Shown: positions 45,945 to 57,629 of the stretch, piece by piece
Layout of the letters: each line of letters starts with the position of its first letter
Numbering within the stretch: position 1 is the first letter of the stretch
Assembly: GCF_017654505.1 (NCBI RefSeq)
Contig: NC_054548.1
Location: 27,188,969-27,252,968, forward strand
DNA from: Polyodon spathula
Lineage: Eukaryota > Chordata > Actinopteri > Acipenseriformes > Polyodontidae
DNA length: 64,000 nt
Direction of reading: 5' to 3'
Made by a program: the position numbers and the translations under genes
Notes under the pieces: model-generated
The model's database searches: none
What the model was told of the DNA's origin: nothing
What the model saw: only the letters and a program-made list of their open reading frames with translations

Positions 45945-46266
45945 TTACAGTATAATCGTAAATCTCAAAAAACTACTTACTTCTAAATCTTTTGTAGTCA
46001 TTTTTGTGTTACTTTAGTATAAATACATGTTAATTTGGATTCATATGTTGTTTTTTTTCTGACTTTATGTGAACGAAAAGACACAAAAGCGCCTGTTTTC
46101 TCATTGTAAATAGTGATATTTTGAAATTTACCTGTCCTGGTCACAAAAGCAAAGTTTGTGGGGAATAATAGCCATTTTTTATACTTTTGAGGCATAAGCA
46201 ATTAGGAAATAACACTTACTACCCAGGAACAAAAAAAAAAAAAAAAAAAGAAATTGTTACACAGTG
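45945..46266. mobile_element. single terminal arm of the 50148 transposon family
   Basis: TTTACAGTATAATCGTAAAT… to …TGTTACACAGTG matches the complete arm at 35905-36210 and 50148-50455 (inverse). A poly-A run (46231-46249) has been added near the end. The partner arm is absent. Confidence 0.75.
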
Positions 46267-46790
46267 TTATTATTACTGTTGTATCACCAAAAAGTAAAGA
46301 GCACAAATTGCATATTTTGTGTTACTATTCATTCATTCGCAAACCCCTTTAAAATGCCAGAAAAAAATCAACCATATTGCTTTAGCTGCCAAAGTAGGTA
46401 ATATATTTCTGTAGAGTACTTAAACAACATTTCCCTCGCAGCAAATTCATCTATTTGAAAGACATTTTTATACAATGGCTTACTTACAAGGTTTGCACCA
46501 TTGCACAATCTGTCAGTAAAATTTTTGTGTCCCTGTGAAAATGATACCTGATTATTGAACCATTCACTAAGAATATTGCCAGTATTAAACAATTCCCCTA
46601 TGAACGTTTACTGTAGCATACCATAGAAAAAAACAAGAAAAAACCAAACAAACAAAAAAACAAAGTGCTCAGGAAAGCACAGCAAATCACATACTGAATG
46701 CATGGTAAAGTGTTTGTCATGAAAATCGTGGAGAACATTTATAGGGCAATCTATAGGGCATTTGACCCATGATGGTTGTCCTGAAATCTC
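46267..46790. other. non-coding DNA
   Basis: No recognised feature. Confidence 0.5.
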
Positions 46791-46858
46791 CTTGTCCATT
46801 ACACTTGCCTTAGTTTGAAGCAATTAGAGCATCAACTAAGGCAAGTGTAATGGACAAG
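46791..46858. repeat. inverted repeat, 25-bp perfect stem, 18-nt loop
   Basis: The left arm 46791-46815 (CTTGTCCATTACACTTGCCT…) pairs exactly with 46834-46858. Possible hairpin RNA or remnant of a palindromic element; there is no evidence of transcription. Confidence 0.9.
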
Positions 46859-47034
46859 AAAATCTAAAATATTGTACTTTGTTCATCAGTGACTAAATGT
46901 ACATAGTTTAATGATGCCATTAGCAGTACTTCCCATTGCATTAATACACTGAAGCCCTGTGTTTCCTTACAGTACTGTAGTCATTACAAGATCTCTATTA
47001 TGTCTCTCGATTACTATATGCAGCTGTTAGCAAT

Positions 47035-47130
47035 TATTATTATTTGTTTATATAGCAGACACCTTTGTCCAAGGCGACTTACAGAGACTAGGGTCTGTGA
47101 ACTGTGCATCAGCTGCAGAGTCACAACAAC
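47035..47130 (-). mobile_element. SINE 3' fragment with L2-type tail
   Basis: The minus strand reads GTGACTCTGCAGCTGATGCA, then ACCCTAGTCTCTGTAAGTCG and CCTTGGACAAAGGTGTCTGC, ending in AAATAATAAT. The first part matches the SINE at 27025-27290; the end is the L2-type tail seen at 32270-32297. The tRNA head is missing. Confidence 0.75.
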
Positions 47131-47142
47131 AATAGGGAATTG

Positions 47143-47593
47143 TCAGGATGTGAGTGGTGTGGGGAAGAATAGAAAGTCTTTTTATTTATAAAGTTTACCC
47201 CCGCTACCAACAATGGTATTGGAGGAAGACAGATGGCGGGTTGCATTCCCAAACAAAAGAAAAGCTTCTCAAATAATAAACAATAATTGCACTGTACATT
47301 TCATAAGTGCAGGGACGGGGTGAGGTGGCGGGGAAGTGCAGGTGCTCCAGGGGAAAGTCTAAGTGCTGTGCTGTGGCAATGTAGATGCTCCGGGGGTCGT
47401 GCTGGCTCAGTTGCTTCAGCTTCTGGCTCCATAGAGGACTGCCAATACAAGAAAAACCACATACAGTCCTCCGGCTTGTTTAAACTGCAGTTTATGGGGG
47501 AGTACTCACTTAGCTGCGTCCTCTTTTTACTGCTAAACCCCTCCCTGTGATAAGTGTGGTGCCACGCTCTATCATGTTCATATACATGACACA
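47143..47593. repeat. possible solo LTR, unassigned
   Basis: The segment from TGTCAGGATGTG to ATACATGACACA is more GC-rich than its flanks and is TG…CA bounded, but no target duplication or second copy is seen. Confidence 0.28.
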
Positions 47594-48647
47594 TGTATGT
47601 GACTAGTTTGTGGATAGTCGTACTGTAATCTCAATGAGCCAAGCTTTGTTTAGTTGCTCATTTATATCATTAAAAGTAAAGTTATCTAAAATACAAAATA
47701 CTCATTGTTAGATGTTGGTAGACTAAATAATCTTCGATGTGGCTGTTTATGTCTATGTTGCATCTGTTAATCAACATAAACATCCCTCTGGTTTACAATT
47801 TGACTCTGTGGACTACAAGGTAATGGTCAGGTTCCACCCAGTAGTGGTTTATACCCATCTACAAAACACAAATAAAAATAAATAAAGAAGATTAAAATTG
47901 CAGATTCCGAAATACAGAAGAAGTTGACATCTACTATAAATACTGCAACTATTTATGTTGTACAAAAGTACATTTCTAATATTTGTAAAAATATTAAGTG
48001 CAGATTGTGAACATTACTGGTTTAGAATATATAAAAGTGCATATGTATTTTAAAGCAATGCAACAACTTACAATGCTTATGTATTGGACAGAGGTTGCAT
48101 TCCTTTCATTTTTTAGCTCATAGACATTTTATTAAACCTCACAAAATATGAAATACAGTTAAAACCATTTTTGCAGACATAGCTTTCATTGAGAACTGAG
48201 TAAAATTTAGCAAACAAGATATACACCTAAACAAAAGCAAAGTATAAAAACACAAACCAGTTCAGCAAACTGCAAAAGACAGTACCCAGTAAGCCCAGTG
48301 GATTGTGAAACTACATCATCTGACAGTACTGTACCATATAAACTATGAAATGCAAGTCTGCCAGTCATCACTCTTCACAATTTGATTTGGGATCCAAGCC
48401 CTTCAATTTGTATGACCTATTGATGCTGATTATCCTGAAGAAAGTGGCTGTGTTTCTTCTATGCAATACTGATTGTTTCTACATGCAAGAAGATTTAGCA
48501 GAAAATACTTAGTCCCTTAAGACAAAGCTGCTGAGAGACATCTTGTGAAATCCCTTATAGACAGAGTACAGTTCCTTGTGTTACTGAGGGTTGGACCACA
48601 TCCACTGCACACCCTTTAGTAAATCCTTCAAAAAATCTTTACACGTC
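47594..48647. other. non-coding DNA
   Basis: No recognised feature. Confidence 0.5.
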
Positions 48648-48880
48648 TGTCACAAAGACGGCTGCAGTTGGTGACGTCAGACCCTAAACAGGAACCAGGA
48701 AATAAACAACAGAGCGGTAGAGTTTGGTGAAACTGAGTGATTGGTTTCGCTGAGCGTTTAATAATGAAACAGACAGACAATAAAAGGTTGTAAAGACAAA
48801 ACACACAGGACATGGCTCTTTTGCCAAAAGAGACAAACAAAACGGACTACATAGACAAACACCGTGAGCTGATACTTAAC

Positions 48881-48925
<45 letters not shown>

Positions 48926-48984
48926 CATTATTATAACCTCTGTCCCCAAACCCGTTCTCCACTCACCGAACACACAACCCTGAG
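48648..48984 (-). repeat. truncated LTR of the compact (16200) family
   Basis: TGTCACAAAGACGGC… through CTCACCGAACACACAACCCTGAG matches the 18693 LTR, including an (ATT)n at 48882-48924. The second half, containing GCACTTTGCCACA, is missing. Confidence 0.85.
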
Positions 48985-49404
48985 TACATTTTACCTGCAG
49001 CATCTCACATAACTCTACTTTCACTTTTAATAACATCCAGAATGTTGAGAGTTTGTGAACCACACAGAATCCACATTCAGGTTTTATAGTTTGTCTGAAG
49101 ACATATACCAGAACTAATAATCCGTGGAGCTTAAATCAAGTGAAATCAAGGGGCAATTATCTCTTATTTCTGAATCATGGTGGGTTTTATTTCTTAGATT
49201 ATTGAAGCACTGGGAGGTGCCAAATGATTGAATTTCAAATTCATCTCAGCCAAAACTCAATTGCTCTATTATTGCATTATAGGCTTTTAAATGGCCACTC
49301 AAGGCCTATACATTAGCTAGAACATTCCAAGTTGGCAAGATTAATCATACCACCTTGTATAATTCATAATTGAGGAGATTATATATATAGGTTTCTAGTA
49401 GTGC
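48985..49404. other. non-coding DNA
   Basis: No recognised feature. Confidence 0.45.
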
Positions 49405-50147
49405 TCCTTCACTAGGGTGACCAGACATCACAGTTTTCCATGAAAGGTCCCGGTGTCCTGACATTTTTGTCAAAATCTTCAAAAAGTCCTGGTTTTCAGT
49501 CACTTCATGTAGTGCGACACACTTTAAATTCATTTTGTCAAAATGTAAACGTAAACAACTGATTTTAGTTTATGGCACACGCAGTGAAAACAAAATAAAA
49601 TAAAAGGAAGGTACTAGGGTAATCAAGAACATTATTTTTTATAAAGTAGTTAACAAAGACATACACGCTTGCGTTTTCATTTAGTTTATATTCAATATGA
49701 CTCTACAATTGTGTGTAATACAATAATTTCATAGCTGTTTAGTTATGGTGGGATTTAGCCAAGATAATAGGGAGAGCAGAGAGAGATTGCAAGCACTTGA
49801 ATCCACTGGTTAAATAAATACATATATGTCCATAAAAAAAATGTAAGATATAGCCTGACACAGTGAGTAAAAAAAGTAAGAAAGAAGAAAAATGCCAAAA
49901 ATGTAAATGCATTTAATGATTTCATTTTGTATTACTATTATTATTATGATTATCATATTAATAATAATGAACTCATTACAAAAGTGCCATACGCATATAA
50001 CACAATATGACTACTTAATTAGCCACAAATTGTACACCAAAGTGTACTGAAATTAGCTAGCTTCTTAAAAAAAGATAATACTAATCGAGAGGATGTCTAT
50101 TTAAATAACCATTAAAAGAGCCTATATTTAAATGGTTTAATGGGTCT

Positions 50148-51469
50148 TATCAATTACACTATGTAACAGAATTTTTGTTCCCGGGTAGTAAGTGTTATTT
50201 CCTAATTGCTTATGCCTCAAAAGTATAGAAAATGGCTATTATTCCCCACAAACTTTGCTTTTGTAACCAGGACAGTGATATTTTGAAATTTACCTATTTC
50301 CAATGAGAAAAAGGTCTTTTCGTTCACATAAAGTCAGAAAAAAACAACATATGAATCCAAATTAACATGCACTTATACTAAAGTAATACAAAAATGACTA
50401 CAAAAGATTTAGAAGTGAGTAGTTTTTCGGAATTTACGATTATACTGTAAATCACTTTCACGAATCAGCCCCCAAATGTAGTCTCCCATCATGTTCACGT
50501 TATACTGTCCTTGGTAGCGTCATTCAAAGTCCAGTATATCCTAGTGGAAGCGCTTGCCTTGCTCTTCCGAGTACGCTCCCATGTTCTCCTTGAATTTATC
50601 AAGATGAGCATCAAGGATATGGACTTTGAGGGACATCCTACAGCCCATTGTGCCGTAGTTCTTCACCAGAGTCTCAACCAGCTCCACATAGTTTGCAGCC
50701 TTGTGATTGCCCAGGAAGCCCCGAACCACTGCGACAAAGCTGTTCCAAGCCGCTTTCTCCTTACTAGTGAGCTTCTTGGGGAATTCATTGCACTCCAGGA
50801 TCTTCTTTATCTGTGGTCCGACGAAGACACCGGCTTTGACCTTTGCCTCAGACAGCTTAGGGAAGAATTCTTGAGGGTACTTGAAGGCTGCCGACTCCTT
50901 AGCTAGAGTTCTGACAAATTGTTTCATAAGGCCCAATTTGATGTGCAGTGGTGGCATCAGCACCTTCCGGGGGTCCACCAGTGGCTCCCACTTGACGTTG
51001 TTCCTCCCCACACAGAACTTGGTCTGCTGTGGCCAGTCCCGCCTGTGGTAGTGCGCCTTGGTGTCCCTGCTGTCCCAAAGGCAAAGATAGCAGGGAAACT
51101 TGGTAAAACCGCCTTGGAGACCCATCAGGAATGCCACCATTGCAGCCTCTTGATGCCATCTCAGAAAAATGCAGATATGTATTCATTTAGGCAGCTGGAA
51201 CTAAACTGAACTGGTGGGCTTAAGGCCCCTGTATTTATACTACTATTTATATTACTGGAAAGTTCTAGAAGTTACTCCAAGTTTACTCAGCACTGAATCT
51301 ATCTGGAATGTTCTAAAAAATAGATACATTTCAAAATGTCACTGTCCTGGTCACAAAAGCAAAGTTTGTGGGGAATAATAGCCATTTTCTATACTTTTGA
51401 GGCATAAGCAATTAGGAAATAACACTTACTACCCGGGAACAAAAATTCTGTTACATAGTGTAATTGATA
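50148..51469 (-). mobile_element. DNA transposon of unassigned superfamily, internally deleted
   Basis: Inverted ends begin TATCAATTACACTATGTAAC. The left arm matches the family arm over about 308 bp (to 50455), the right arm over about 155 bp (51315-51469). Between them is a minus-strand transposase remnant. The outermost symmetric bases may include the target site, so no duplication is claimed. Arm-only relatives are at 35743-36210 and 45945-46266. Confidence 0.78.
50452..51140 (-). pseudogene. C-terminal part of a transposon-encoded protein
   Basis: The frame contains FLMGLQGGFTKFPCYLCLWDSR (a CxxC pair), PPLHIKLGLMKQFVRTL, FPKLSEAKVKAGVFVGPQIK, AAWNSFVAVVRGFLGNHKA and GCRMSLKVHILDAHLDKFK…YSEEQGKRFH. 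I recognise this as a protein type repeated in many animal genomes, which I take to be a transposase, though I cannot name its superfamily. The open part stops at TAG 50541-50543. The same frame continues with DILDFE, a TGA at 50520-50522 and RYQGQYNVNMMGDYIWGL before entering the left arm. Both stops fit C-to-T decay (CAG, CGA). The N-terminal part is deleted: the right arm begins soon upstream of 51140. Confidence 0.75.
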
Positions 51470-51568
51470 GGAACCAAAAAAAAATAAAATAAAATAATTC
51501 TTACACAGTGTTATTTAACACGGTGTCCTGGTTTTGAGGTTTGAAAATCTGGTCACCCTGTCCTTTGC

Positions 51569-52005
51569 AGAAGTTTAGCCAAACAAACGAAGCAAAAACC
51601 TGCTGGATCGAACTAAACATTAAACAATCCCTAGATATCAATCAGATGGCTAACCATTTACTGATCCAACAAAAACAACAAACAGGTTCTTATATAGATA
51701 TATAGATATATATATAATTATCCATATTATATATATAATATATATATATATATATAATATATTCATTACATAGTAAATGGGTCTATACATAGGTGGCAGC
51801 CTTCACACAGACAACCCATGATTTGTAACACCACTCTTTATATAGCTATTTGCTTGAGTACAGACAGGTGTGCCACTTCCTGGCTTTCCCTGGTCATAGA
51901 TGCGTTCTGGGAAATGCTGTCTTGCTCTCCCTATTTAAACGACCAAGACTACATTTTTCTCTTTTCAGTTATTTCCAAGCCCACCTCGCCCTAAAGTGTA
52001 TAGAC
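51569..52005. other. non-coding DNA with TA tracts
   Basis: TA-rich at 51690-51765; otherwise nothing recognised. Confidence 0.5.
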
Positions 52006-52200
52006 CAGAGATGTCCAATACTGTTCCTGAAGGGCCGGTGTCCCTCCTGGTTTTTGTTACAACCCTGTCCTAAATTAGTTAATTGGACCAATTATTACCA
52101 ATTAACAATTACCAATGTTCTAATTAAGTAATTTATGGCACAGTTGAAACAAAAACCAGGAGGGGCACCAGCCCTCCTGGTCCAGGATTGGACACCCTTG
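52006..52200. mobile_element. hAT-type MITE with 8-bp target duplication
   Basis: 195 bp, flanked by the exact duplication GTATAGAC (51998-52005 and 52201-52208). Ends CAGAGATGTCCAAT and, inverted, CAAGGGTGTCCAAT. The two halves are largely inverse of one another (CCTCCTGGTTTTTGTT and its complement). Related pieces are at 33140 and 53720. Confidence 0.92.
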
Positions 52201-52299
52201 GTATAGACTATGTAATATTCAAGATCTTGTATACATTCCTTCTATAACTTCCCCTTTACTCAGTTTACTACTTTTAAATTGCCGCTAATTCTCCTGTGC

Positions 52300-53696
52300 A
52301 CTGTGACTGACGTTTGAGTTAAGCACTTTGCCCACAGTCGATAAGAAGTCCTGCCTTATCTGCCAGTCCAGCCAACGATAGTCATGGACTGACTATAAAA
52401 GGGAGGAACAGGGACCAGGAGGAGAGAGAAGTGTTTTTGGAAGAAGCACACAATGTGTCTGGAACAATAGCGAGGAGACAGCAGTATTGAAAACGAACAG
52501 CAACAAGGAGAATACTATTGGGAGCAGTCTAAGGTTGACTGCAGGAACAAAGGAACAGGTTTGACGTTTTTGTTTTTTCCTATTTGGGACATTGTTGCAG
52601 CAAGACTTGGCTGGGATATTTTTGTATAGCGTTTTGTTTCTTCGGGTTTTGTGTTTTTTGGGATTTTATTATCACCTGCCACTGTTAGACTGTGTTCAAG
52701 CTACTTTTTATGGTAACGGGTGTAGAGAATTATTGACACTGAAGACGTTTTACAAAGAAATAGATTTTTATTTTAGGTAACTGCCTTGCTTTGTTTGGTT
52801 GGCACTCCTTGGACAATCCATTCCCCGGTGGAGTCAAGGTCGTGGTCCCGGGAGACGGCCAAGGGGCTAAGGGCAAGAAGAGGTAACATTATTTCATTTG
52901 CACTTAATCGTTTCCAGAACTTTTTAATATCTTTTTACTTTGTACTTACCTACGCTGAGTGATGTGTTTGTAGTCCTGCCAGGACATGCTCAATGTCTGC
53001 CAGTGTTCTACTTACCGTTGGCCCAAGGTTCGAGGTCCAGCATACGGGTCCGGAGATACCTACCAGTTAGTGCGGAGGATCGAGGTCCAGCGCCGGTCTC
53101 CAGCATGCCACGTCGGGGTTCCAGGATATGCGATGAGAGAGAAAAGATACACACGGGGTTTAAAGATAGGCTAAGGGGAAGTAACAAAAACCCATGGGTA
53201 GAGGTGGTAATTCTGTTTACCTGAGTATACGTTTCCTGACAGCCATTTTCTTTGCCCCGCTCCTTTCCAGGTTCATCTGGGAGAGCGGTCTCTTGGTACT
53301 CCCCGGAGTTATCAGAGACTGATTCTTTCTTTTTGGCTTATCCTCCATTTTGGAAAGTAACCTTTGTTTTTTTCTGAGAACTAAAAAAAGGGGACTGCCT
53401 GGTGTGATTTTTATTTTTTGTGGCTTTCCCTATCTTTTGTTATTTTAAACTTTTTGCTGTGTGGTTTTTAGCATTCTGTTTTAACCCTGTTGAGAAACAA
53501 TAAAGATTGTTTTTACCTATCCAAGCATCCAGTGTGTGTATATTGGAACCCGGGGAAAAAAATAACCTGCATAGGGGTAACTATTATCTACTCGATCATC
53601 AAGGTCCTTGTCCTTGCCAAACCCAATGTGATGTAGTCGTTAAAAATTCTAAAAGCAAGTTTACTATGGTTACCCCTGGTCACCCCACCTGTGACA
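52300..53696 (+). repeat. long LTR-like block with promoter and poly-A signals
   Basis: TATAAAAG at 52394-52401 is followed by GA-rich leader-like sequence. AATAAA lies at 53499-53504 and the block ends at CACCTGTGACA (53696). A segment near the end is shared with 40400-40560. The start was not defined and no target duplication was found. Confidence 0.5.
52394..52401 (+). promoter_or_regulatory. TATA box of the LTR-like block
   Basis: TATAAAAG in GACTATAAAAGGGAGG, a good vertebrate TATA context. Confidence 0.45.
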
Positions 53697-53719
53697 TTAT
53701 ATATTTATCTTGGTCATAG

Positions 53720-54581
53720 AGGTCCAGTGTCCCTGCAGGTTTTTATTCCAACTGCAAGTACTTTATTGGACCTTATAAGAAGCTTAATTGGTCTGTGGAA
53801 GGATGGTGGGAAATTCACTGACACAAAACATTATTTGTAATGCCGCTCAGGTGCACTGATTTATTTCTGCCCGCAGAGGCGCTGTAGTCCGGGGCCTGAA
53901 TACTGGCAATAGTTATCAATGTTGGTATACCATCCAGTCACAGAGACAAGTGCTCACAAATAATAGTGAAAACAGAAGGCAAACAAAAAAGAAGAAAATA
54001 AAACACAATAAGAAAACTACAAATAAAAGGTGCTGCACCTGCAGCATTCCCCCACTGTTGCTATCTGTATACCCTGGTCTTCAGCCTGTGCTTTTCTATT
54101 CCCCTGCTATACTCGTTGTGGTTGCCCAGGTTTTCCCGATAACTAGACACATCCCGATTTGGGTACTTAATTATGATTACTTTTGTGGATTCATTTCTTG
54201 GGTTCGGCTGTCCTCCTCAGCCTGACTTGTCTTTCAAGCTATTCATGACAAGGGCCATCACAATGATTCTTCCTAGATGGGCAGGGCTGAGGGATAACAA
54301 GGCACAGCTTAAATAGGTCAGGTACCCCCCAAGACCCGCCTCCCGACCACTCGGTGAGAGGGAGAGAACATACCCTCGCCCAACCTCTCTGTGTCATCGC
54401 CATGATCGACAGAAAGATCTTGCAGAGCTCTCGACCCCTCCCCCACAGGATCATGCATATGTCCGATAGCCAGCACAGGTCTCGACCTGGTACATGATCC
54501 AATTAACTAATTTAGAGTATGGTTAGAAAAAAAAAAACAGGAGGGACGCCGGCCTTCCATGACCTGGGTTGTGCACCACTG
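53720..54581. mobile_element. hAT-type MITE split by a solo LTR
   Basis: The left part (GGTCCAGTGTCCCTGCAGGT) and right part (AACAGGAGGGACGCCGGCCT) are the two halves of a MITE like that at 52006. Removing 53794-54494 plus one 5-bp duplication rejoins a TTAATTGGTCCAATTAAC-like centre. Confidence 0.72.
53794..54494. repeat. solo LTR inserted in a MITE
   Basis: TGTGGAAGGA…CTGGTACA, 701 bp. Flanks TGGTC (53789-53793) and TGATC (54495-54499) match at four of five positions. Family not seen elsewhere in the window. Confidence 0.62.
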
Positions 54582-55500
54582 AAATAGATAAATAACAAAC
54601 CATTATTGCAAGCCTTGATACATCAGTAATACACAATTTAAAAGAAGAGAAGCACTAGGTTACTTATTTAAACTAAATCAACTGCTAAAACGTCTTTAGG
54701 AAGCACACATTTGCCAAATCTGCCGGACATGCAGGATAAATACCAGATCATGCAGGGTAAATGCAGTTATTATTATTTTTATGGGTATGGCTTAAAAAGG
54801 CAATAACAAAAACTCCCTACGCTTACAGCAACTAAAATGATGTTAAAACTTTTAACAGCTTAATCTGCAGAAGTTAATTGTTGTTAATCATGGCCTTTTT
54901 TCCACTCTGCTCAGCGGGTGACTCGGAGGGTAAAAGTTCCAGTCTTTGTCTCTGGGGCTGTTTAAGAAGCTACTATGGATTTTTAGTGTTTTCATTTAGT
55001 TTTTTTTTTAGTATTAGTATGCACTTCTGATGACAATAAAAAATAAAGGTTTGAAATACAGCAGCCAAATTATGTCAACGTAGTTTATTTCATTAGTTAT
55101 TTTGACTTGCTGTGGTGCGTACAACACTACTGTTGGATGACAACATCGGGTGAGTAGAATCTGAGCCTGATCCATTTTATACAGCCAAACTTCATGATCC
55201 ATCTCCAGTGAAACCAAACTCCATCCTTTTTTTCTTATTAAATCATGTCAATACAAAGTGCTGCTCATCTCATTGTCTGACGTGCGCTTGAATTCAGTTT
55301 GTGTAAAAATGATGCAGCAGAATGGGTGAGAATGATTTCAATAAAAGCAATAACAAAAAACGTGAATAGCGAGTAAATACAAGTAAAGTCAAGTACCAGA
55401 TACAGGAAGTAGTTATAAATAAGAGCAGTAGTAGGATATGGTAAGGTATGGAGCAGTTCAGTGCAAGTACAAGCTGATGCAAGTACTGGTACAATTGGGT
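54582..55500. other. non-coding DNA
   Basis: No recognised feature. Confidence 0.5.
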
Positions 55501-55506
55501 ACCATA

Positions 55507-55534
55507 CAGTCCAGGAGGGAGGGAGGGAGGGAGG

Positions 55535-55580
<46 letters not shown>
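55507..55580. repeat. (GGGA)n(GA)n purine tract
   Basis: GGGA units run into uninterrupted GA; about 74 bp of pure purine on the plus strand. Confidence 0.93.
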
Positions 55581-55583
<3 letters not shown>

Positions 55584-55629
55584 ATTTGATGAGTTTAAAA
55601 GCTGTAAAATCACTAATGCAGACAAGCCT

Positions 55630-55712
55630 GGCTCTTTTGCACTGTGGTTTAGACACTCGCTTGCAGTGCGCAGGGTCAGGGGTTCAAGCTTAGCCTGTCC
55701 AGTTTAATGCTT
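55630..55712 (+). mobile_element. tRNA-like SINE head fragment
   Basis: GTGGTTTAGACACTCGCTTG resembles an A-box region and GGGGTTCAAGCTTAGCC a B box, spaced as in a tRNA. No SINE body follows clearly. Confidence 0.5.
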
Positions 55713-57204
55713 AGTCTGATGAATCTTTAGTATCTATGGCTACTGCACATGCCAACCATCTCCATGGGGTTTTTAATATTATAAGAGTTTTTTCTCAAGT
55801 GCCTTTTTTAAAAATTATATTACAAATTAATAACACACTATTTTAGAATTATCCTAGCTATTTTTCCTTAATTTATTCTGAGCATGTGTATGCATGAACA
55901 TGTGCGTGTGCAAACCAATCATTGAAACAGACAGGGTACACAGTTAAGTTGATGACCCCATATATTTATTCAGGCAGCTCACTAGCTCATTAACTCAGAC
56001 CTCAACGTTTCTGCAAGTTGAATATGTGTGCCAGTGATCTCTATGATATGTGAGCTTGTGTACAGCCCCCACTACCAAATAATTTCTGTGAGAAAGCTAT
56101 TAACAGTCAGTAAGGGGTCAATCCACACCTGAACCTTGTATCCTCCCTGTTGTAATAAAACACATCAGAACAAAGTGCCATGCTAATCCAGAGCCTGTAT
56201 TTACATTTTGCTGGTGAGAGTCACTTAAAATCATTGTAATACCAACATTGCATCAACAAGCCTAAACATGCATCCAAGTAAACAGGGAATATTACACACA
56301 ACAAAGGTAAGCTTTGTTTAGTTAAACGTTCACACCTATGAACACTCATCCTTAAGATGCATAGATGAACCTAAGCCCATTTTCAGGAACAACATTTAAC
56401 TTAGAATATTACATAACTGTGACTGTGGATCTAGTAAAGACTATAGGCCAAATATTAAAGGCCTTGTGTGTGTGTCGCAAGGGCAGTTGTAGAGATTTTT
56501 TTCCACAAGTTGTGCTTTTGAGTGAGATTCAAAATAGATACTGCCTTGGGAAAACTAGGTTTGTGAGTTGCTTTAACCTCAAATTTGGGGGTGTCATAAA
56601 TCATCCCTCATGATCACCACCACAAGCTAAATTCAAAAGTTAATTTGCTCGCAAATTACTATGTTGCATGGAAATCACTTAAGACTGGTTACACCCCTCT
56701 TAATTATTTCACAGGAAGTATCTCAGGACAATCTATGTTTCCAGTTAAAGAGTGAACATATTTGCAAATGCTAGCAGACTAACAGAAAAAAAGGAAATAT
56801 CTTGCAGGCAGAACAACGCATAACATTCCTTGACATGTCTACTGAAGAAGTCCTTGGTCGATTTATACTTTGATTAAACATAATAACATTTAGCTTTACT
56901 TCCAAGTCAAGCATTTAATTTATTTGTGGTTTATTTTAAACAGTACAAATTATCAGTGCTTAATTTGTAAAGAGGTGCCGAGGTGCAAGCAGTGACAATA
57001 ATAACATCTTAGAAGCACATATTGAAAATCATAACAAGTTTATTTGAAAGAGTATTAGTATTTACTAGTACATACTAGTATTAGATTTTATAATTGTGTA
57101 TTCTCCATCATATATGCAAAGCTTTGTTAAGGTTTGTCATTTTATGGTTTAAAATTAAATAAAAAGCGGAAAGGCATTCAGATGACTCCACAAGGTGGAC
57201 ATTG

Positions 57205-57240
<36 letters not shown>

Positions 57241-57309
57241 ATACACACACCTTACACAAACATTGGTTTGACCTATGGTCTGCGCTGTAATAATATCTAG
57301 CTATATATG
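55713..57309. other. non-coding DNA
   Basis: Poly-A of about 32 bases at 57208-57239. No gene recognised. Confidence 0.5.
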
Positions 57310-57629
57310 TTAACGTTAGTGGAGTTCGGGGGGTGTGAGCCAGGGCTTCGCCCTTTCCTAATTTCACCTGCCAATCATTGACTCCCTATTTAAACACAGT
57401 CACAGCTCAGCTCTTTCATGTGCATTTCGTTTTTTCGCATACGCTGCGAACTGTTCCCTTCCCTGACGGATTCTTCTCAAAATATCCCATTCATTTCTCT
57501 ATCTCATCATTTCTCCGATGGAAGCTCAGTACCATCTACTTCTAATGCAGATCTCTACCCAGCAACCAGACCTGCTGACCTAGCACTACGAAAATGAGCA
57601 GGCTCAACCTCTGGAGTAGCTATTTTATA

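Larger units (their letters stand above)
49413..51560. mobile_element. hAT-type element containing a second transposon
   Basis: Ends TAGGGTGACCAGA and, inverted, CAGGGTGACCAGAT. These are terminal sequences typical of a widespread vertebrate hAT group. The 8-bp flanks TCCTTCAC (49405-49412) and TCCTTTGC (51561-51568) match at six of eight positions, the differences being transitions. The hAT part has no transposase. An unrelated element (50148-51469) sits inside it. Confidence 0.75.

Noticed and set aside
50511..50906. 131-codon plus-strand frame
   Set aside because: Antisense to the transposase remnant, whose conserved blocks are on the minus strand.
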